DNA of 64,000 nucleotides from Acheta domesticus (lineage: Eukaryota; Arthropoda; Insecta; Orthoptera; Gryllidae): contig JAHLJT010000631.1 in assembly GCA_031308135.1 (NCBI GenBank), positions 199,761,126-199,825,125 of the forward strand. Reading direction: 5' to 3'. Shown piece after piece: positions 58,621-64,000 of this stretch. Both the position numbers and the translations under genes were made by a program. Numbering within the stretch: position 1 is the first letter of the stretch; each line of letters begins with the position of its first letter. The notes beneath the pieces were generated by a model, which worked only from the letters and a program-made list of their open reading frames with translations, had not been told where the DNA came from and ran no database searches.

Positions 58621-59110
58621 TAAAGAGATCCGGATGCGCCCTTTGACTGTAGAACGTTTAAAACGACGCGGACGTGACTGCAGGCGTGTGAGCGGGCTGA
58701 CGTCCGGTGGGCAGGAGACGCGCCGGCGACGGCGGCCGAGGGGGAGCCCGCGGCCTGGGGGAACGGGGCGGTCGCCGTGAATCCGGCGGCGGCTGCTGAG
58801 GCCGCCCTTCGGAATGCAGTAATTAGGGTGCTGAGCCCTTCGAAGGGCGGAGGCGGCGGGCGTCCGTTGTACACTTACAATGGGCGGCGACCGCGGGTGC
58901 GCGCGCGCGCCAGTCAGGCGCAGTCAAGGTGATCCGCCGCAGTTCCTTCATGCAGCCCGCCACGCCCCTGCTCGCCTCTCCCTTGCCCACCCCGCCACGT
59001 CTCGTTCAACTCCACCCCACCCCGCCACATCTCCCCCTGCCCCGTCCTGTTCCGCTCCCCCCCCGCCCCATTCCATTGCAACCCGCTTCGCCCCGCCACT
59101 CTTAGACCCG
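58621..59110. other. CpG-rich flank of the decamer array
   Basis: GC-rich unique sequence (58621-58930) passes into irregular CCCGCCACGTCTC/CCCCGCCCC units (58960-59110) that appear to be diverged precursors of the decamer. Confidence 0.6.
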
Positions 59111-60099
59111 TCTCGCCCCGTCTCGCCCCGTCTCGCCCCGTCTCGCCCCGTCTCGCCCCGTCTCGCCCCGTCTCGCCCCGTCTCGCCCCGTCTCGCCCCG
59201 TCTCGCCCCGTCTCGCCCCGTCTCGCCCCGTCTCGCCCCGTCTCGCCCCGTCTCGCCCCGTCTCGCCCCGTCTCGCCCCGTCTCGCCCCGTCTCGCCCCG
59301 TCTCGCCCCGTCTCGCCCCGTCTCGCCCCGTCTCGCCCCGTCTCGCCCCGTCTCGCCCCGTCTCGCCCCGTCTCGCCCCGTCTCGCCCCGTCTCGCCCCG
59401 TCTCGCCCCGTCTCGCCCCGTCTCGCCCCGTCTCGCCCCGTCTCGCCCCGTCTCGCCCCGTCTCGCCCCGTCTCGCCCCGTCTCGCCCCGTCTCGCCCCG
59501 TCTCGCCCCGTCTCGCCCCGTCTCGCCCCGTCTCGCCCCGTCTCGCCCCGTCTCGCCCCGTCTCGCCCCGTCTCGCCCCGTCTCGCCCCGTCTCGCCCCG
59601 TCTCGCCCCGTCTCGCCCCGTCTCGCCCCGTCTCGCCCCGTCTCGCCCCGTCTCGCCCCGTCTCGCCCCGTCTCGCCCCGTCTCGCCCCGTCTCGCCCCG
59701 TCTCGCCCCGTCTCGCCCCGTCTCGCCCCGTCTCGCCCCGTCTCGCCCCGTCTCGCCCCGTCTCGCCCCGTCTCGCCCCGTCTCGCCCCGTCTCGCCCCG
59801 TCTCGCCCCGTCTCGCCCCGTCTCGCCCCGTCTCGCCCCGTCTCGCCCCGTCTCGCCCCGTCTCGCCCCGTCTCGCCCCGTCTCGCCCCGTCTCGCCCCG
59901 TCTCGCCCCGTCTCGCCCCGTCTCGCCCCGTCTCGCCCCGTCTCGCCCCGTCTCGCCCCGTCTCGCCCCGTCTCGCCCCGTCTCGCCCCGTCTCGCCCCG
60001 TCTCGCCCCGTCTCGCCCCGTCTCGCCCCGTCTCGCCCCGTCTCGCCCCGTCTCGCCCCGTCTCGCCCGTCTCGCCCCGTCTCGCCCCGTCTCGCCCCG
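59111..60099. repeat. TCTCGCCCCG decamer array, about 99 copies
   Basis: The unit TCTCGCCCCG repeats 95 times without a single change from 59111 to 60060. A 9-bp unit lacking one C and three more full units follow before the array breaks down into CGCCGCAGGG. Each unit holds two CpGs. Because 10 is not a multiple of 3, every frame cycles through the same 30-bp pattern and contains no stop, giving Ser-Arg-Pro-Val (+) and Arg-Gly-Glu-Thr (minus) frames of over 400 codons. These are not credible genes. Confidence 0.98.
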
Positions 60100-61034
60100 C
60101 CGCAGGGTGCTACCGTTCCGTGAGAAAAGGGACATCACCACAGAGAACGCGCTACAGCCATAGAGAACGAGCCCTCGGTATAGAGGACGGGCCATAGAGA
60201 TTGGGCTGGTGTGGAATTTTGGGGACAGCGAATGGCCATTCTTTTTCGTTTTATCTTATCCATGGTAGCCATTTCGAAAAGGAAATTTATTAATACATTT
60301 TGGGACTTATTACCTTATGTTACTGCCTTACAACTGACAAAAAGGAAGCGCGTTTACTGAAATTACTTTCTAAAATAAACTTCATGTTAATTGAATTCTA
60401 AAGATACAAATTAAAGAGCTTTACACTTTCGCATACCTGATATACAATTATTTTGATTCATTGTTTTCTGTCTTTTTCATGATTCATGAGAGTTGTTTTT
60501 TTTCATTCATAAACTCGTACTATACTTCAATATACACGTGATTGTTTATTCAACACATTCACTCTCAGTGCACAACGATGGCCATCCACAAATGGATTGT
60601 GATGCAGTTGACAATTTTCGTGAAAATGTTTTCATTGTGCATGATATGTGAGAGTCTCGGTCTTTCCATTTCATTTTTAATTATCTTTATTGCGCTTGAA
60701 AAATTCTTCGCTTTCATCAAAATATTTTACTTAGAGCGCGAACTCAACCAGCATTCGTCCTCAGGACTCCTTGTCATTTACCCAAATGTAAATTGCAATT
60801 GTATTCTTCAAATATTTTGTGCGTTTGGTTGAATTCGGCTGATACGACGCATGGATGAGACTAGAAAGTAAAAATAAAATAAAAAGGCGTATTTCGTGAC
60901 GAGCGCGAATTTCACTAGCTGGTAGGCGGGCAGTTTATCTGATTTGATGTGAAGTAGTAAAAACGTTACAAGTACCATGGGCAACTATAATAGCAGTGGA
61001 AACAGATCCCAGCTTTGAACCGCGTGCGTGAACT
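60100..61034. other. AT-rich non-coding DNA
   Basis: The first 100 bases contain a short ATAGAGAACGAG/ATAGAGGACGGG/ATAGAGATTGGG repeat (about 60158-60208; loose units of about 20 bp). The rest shows nothing. Confidence 0.55.
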
Positions 61035-61460
61035 TCCCGAACCACCTGTGGCGCTTCGTGTCGCGCGGAGAAGTACACGTTTGCCATTTGAGGCGTCGGC
61101 GGCGAGGGCGGCGGCGCGAGAGGCGGCGGGGGCCGCGTGGGCGGCGGCGCCGCCATGTTCCGCCGGCTTCGCGCCTGACCTCTGCTTTGGCGCGCGATGG
61201 AAGGCCGCGAGCTAATTGGGCGGCGCGCGCACGGCCGCCCTATCGCTTCGCGAGATCCCCGCGCGGCGCGGCGCTCCCCGGCCGGCGCACAATGGCCACG
61301 GCCCCGTGCGTCGCGCCGCACCCCTCCCCCTCCCCCTCCCCACCCACTCCTCCCGCCACGGCCACCTTGTCTTCGCCGCCGCATCCTCTGCCTCCTCCCT
61401 TCGCAACTTTTCTTGCCTTGCCTGTCTCTAGAGAGCGGGCGGCCGTGTGTGTGCAAACGG
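61035..61460. other. CpG-rich patch
   Basis: A GC-rich block with GGCGGCGCGAGAGGCGGCGG near 61108 and a CCCCTCCCCCTCCCC run at 61321. Overlapping frames on both strands are not credible genes. Confidence 0.5.
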
Positions 61461-63540
61461 GCGAACGATGCTCCTGGCAAAGGAGTTGAGTTCCTAGCAC
61501 GAAGTCTACAAGGTGGTCCCTAGATATAGAGAGTAGCGCATTTCTTTGCGCCGCCGATTCCGCCATTTTATATCCGGTTGAAGGTATTGGTGATGAGTGG
61601 TGGTGACCAGCAATCTACCAAAAAACGATGATAATATACTCGAAAATCTCCATAAACCCTTCGATTGTTACCATTTCTCCGTAACTCCTGAATGCGGCTG
61701 GTGGTGATGTCGGGGGGGGGAGGTTATTAATGTCGGCGCGGCGGTCGTTCGGGTTGCGCTTCTCTCTGAATTCAGGGACTCTACTTGCCTATAGGCGCCT
61801 AGGGCCTCTGTACTCTGTGCTGCCATTACACGGATGCAACCATCATCCTCTGTACATTTAGATTTTTTACATGAAGATGTAAATTGGTTTTCATTTAATA
61901 ACTGACCTTACCTCTAACTACTCCCGAATATATTTACAAAAGAGGTCAAGAAGAAATTATAATCATCTTTACCGTTTCACTGGACCGTAGAGGAAATGTT
62001 TTTACACACTTTCCTCTATAGCGACATTGTCCATCACAATGACCTCTACCTGGGATCCTTCTACACAACCACCACACCTACAAACCCACTTCCAGCTCTG
62101 CTGCCAGCCTTTGCCATTCAGCAAACACGACCATTCTCTTTTCTGTTTCTTCTCGGTTGCGGCCATTTTGCGTCGCCTTGTATGTCGCCATCACTATTAC
62201 CCTTTGCAGTCACTGTCACTCCCACCGCCTACTCCGCCACGTTGTCACGGTAAAGCCTCCTACACTGTTTTCTATTAATATTAAGCAGCTGGGAAACGTA
62301 AACTAGGCACGCAGACAGTGATCTCTTCGGCGACGCCCTTCAATCATTGTAATTTTACACAAATGTTCGAGCAGTTGTTTTGCAGGCTGCAGAATTCTTA
62401 AAGGCAGGTTTGTGTTGTGCGCATTTTGGTATTTTGGCATTTTCGAATGCCTTTTCTTGAATAGATAGAAAGTCATAAGTTAAATTTTGAACTGTGTGGC
62501 TCACTTTTTCAAAGATCTCTGCAAAATTATTTTCATGAATCTGTGCGAAAAAAAACAAACGAAAACGTAGTGATAATAGAATACAGCAATTTTTTAATAT
62601 AGTAAGTCGAAATAGGCCACTGCCCAGAAGTGTGTAATCTTTCTTTAGAAAATTCCATTAGATTTTCTCAGATAGTGATCTTTGTTAGGCATTAATTATA
62701 TCTATCACTACTTGAGTGTAACTTATTTTATTGTCTTAAAGAAATATTTGTTATCATGCACATTTCATACCTTCGCGTCTTGGCTTCAATGTCTTTCACA
62801 TTCAACCATGCATAAAATTTCTTTATCCAGGGAATGCTAGATGGAATGACGGATTGCCACGGAAGAAAGTCTGAAACATGTGGCGTGTGCAAAATTTCGT
62901 AACTTCTTTCATGTATACTAAAGAAGGAAACCTTGACTACATCGCATTCCTGCATGACTATGAATGTTTTCTACTGAAATCTTGGTAGTGTTTTGTAATA
63001 TAAGATTTGGGAAGTCATTGCGTGATATGCAAGGCAACGTGTTTTCCTTTTAGTTATATTTTTTATACACTTTTATGGATGTCGAATCAGACAAGCGTTT
63101 ATTGGTCACATGTAGCGTTTCAAGCATATTTGAAACAAATGAGTACTAATTATAAGATAATCTATGAAGTAAAAGTATTGAATACTGCACCAGTTCTTAA
63201 AAACGAAATGAAATCAATATTTTTTCCCGTTTCATATGAATCTATTCTACAGGTGACGAAATGGAAAGTGCCAAATACTCTTTTCAACGAACTTTTCTTC
63301 ATTTGGTAAAGTATATTATTACACTAAAGCAAGTTAATGAGCTGTGAAACAAGGAACGAAGAAATGCAAAATAGAAGATGATTAATTTTCATGCACATTA
63401 ATGGCATTTCAAGTGTCACGGAGGGATATGTGTCAGAATCGACGATATATTACTATGTTTGCCAAGTGGAAGTGGAAGGAGACCTCCGTCTACCGAACTA
63501 AAATCAGGAGCAAACTTTCCGTCCTTTCTCACGCTGTTTT
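61461..63540. other. AT-rich non-coding DNA
   Basis: Two kilobases with no gene or repeat recognised. A C/T-richer segment at 62060-62250 has no known signal. Confidence 0.55.
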
Positions 63541-63660
63541 TTACCGGCATTCTGGCGTCGCCCGAGAGCTGCGTGCCGCAGGAAGGTCGCCCCTTGGGCC
63601 GCGAGGCTGTAAGCGGAGTGACAGCCTGCGAGTGGCGCGTGCTGAGGCGCGGGCTCCGAG
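63541..63660. other. GC-rich lead-in to the terminal minisatellite
   Basis: Short CpG-rich unique sequence preceding the repeat array. Confidence 0.45.
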
Positions 63661-64000
63661 TCGGTGTCCCGCCCCGTCCCCTCCCCTTCTCCGCCCCGCC
63701 CACTCCCCTTCTCCGCCCCGCCCACCCGCCCTGCCTCTTCCCGCCCCACCCTGCCTCTTCCCGCCCCGCCGTGCCTCTTCCCGCCCCCGCCCTGCCTTTC
63801 TCCGCTCCGCCCAACCCTCTCTCCGCTCCGCCCAACCTCTCCCCGCTCCGCCCAACATCTACCCGCTCCGCCCGACCTCTCCCCGCTCCGCCCAACCTCT
63901 CCCCGCTCCGCCCCGACCTCTCCCCGCTCCGCCCAACCTCCCTCCGCCCCGTCCCACCACACTCCATCCCGCCCCGCCCCGCCCTGTCCCTCCTCGTCCC
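63661..64000. repeat. 20-bp C-rich minisatellite, cut by window end
   Basis: From about 63800 the unit is CCGCTCCGCCCAACCTCTCC (20 bp) with near-perfect copies to about 63940. The left part is made of degenerate CCGCCCCGCCCAC and CCTGCCTCTTCCCGCCCC units. The sequence CCCCGCCCCGCCCTGTCCC at the very end shows the array still in progress, so its true length is unknown. The C-rich strand is +. Confidence 0.93.

Noticed and set aside
59111..60060. CRISPR-like regular repeat
   Set aside because: There are no spacers between units, the period is 10 bp, and the DNA is eukaryotic.
58880..60195. Open frames of 427 (+) and 415 (-) codons
   Set aside because: They are entirely the translation of the 10-bp repeat. 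No stop can occur in any frame of this unit, and both strands are open at once.

Overview
The window is eukaryotic nuclear DNA that looks like non-coding sequence (intergenic or long intron) from a large, repeat-rich arthropod genome, probably an insect. The evidence is the lack of any long non-repetitive reading frame on either strand, an AT-rich background full of SINEs and small DNA transposons, tRNA-derived SINE heads with RNA polymerase III A and B boxes, hAT-type elements with 8-bp target duplications, abundant microsatellites, and an arthropod-style TCAGT initiator in a CpG-rich promoter-like patch. The species cannot be named from the sequence alone. The longest open frames (up to about 480 codons) all lie in CpG-rich tandem repeats and are artefacts.

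Layout. 1-15 kb: AT-rich DNA with a 5'-truncated long SINE (family A, 1332-1788), a 234-bp hAT-like MITE (5200-5433), a SINE-B 3' fragment (12145-12285), a 749-bp non-autonomous hAT element with a perfect 8-bp target duplication (12694-13442) and a SINE-B-like copy (13725-13990). 15-17 kb: two CpG-rich patches. The first holds the only protein-coding candidate, a 22-codon first exon at 15336-15401 on the + strand ending in a strong splice donor; the second holds a CTCACC minisatellite. 18-33 kb: microsatellites, several CpG patches, another SINE-A (24541-24912, minus), two SINE-B copies (25541-25762 minus; 32600-32808 plus with target duplication), an 82-bp tandem duplication (26245-26408), a pure-pyrimidine tract (28465-28625) and a diverged duplication of about 240 bp (29813-30310). 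33-48 kb: a GC block at 36.5-38.0 kb made of compound microsatellites and a 16-bp G-rich minisatellite, two intact SINE-A copies in the same orientation 473 bp apart (40389-40944 and 41418-41974, both with 12-bp target duplications), a purine tract, a second MITE copy in the opposite orientation (45404-45643), a Tigger/pogo-like terminus (about 45781) and a 14-bp minisatellite (47.7 kb). 48-64 kb: mostly AT-rich DNA with small GC patches, an ATCGAT palindrome cluster (53.4-53.9 kb), a tRNA-like SINE head (54.3 kb), a flawless 95-copy decamer array (59111-60060) and a 20-bp minisatellite running off the right edge.

Functionally, the window is a record of SINE and hAT insertion and of repeated local expansion of C-rich simple sequence. 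About two dozen GC/CpG-rich patches of 0.1-1.5 kb are scattered through the AT-rich DNA, and several carry related C-rich minisatellites (8.2, 16.4, 47.7, 59.1 and 63.7 kb). I found no operon, CRISPR array, virus or toxin gene. The most notable items are the perfect decamer array, the archipelago of related C-rich minisatellites, the long SINE family with visible target duplications (one copy bears a template-switch scar, another a CA microsatellite grown inside it), and the unidentified candidate first exon.
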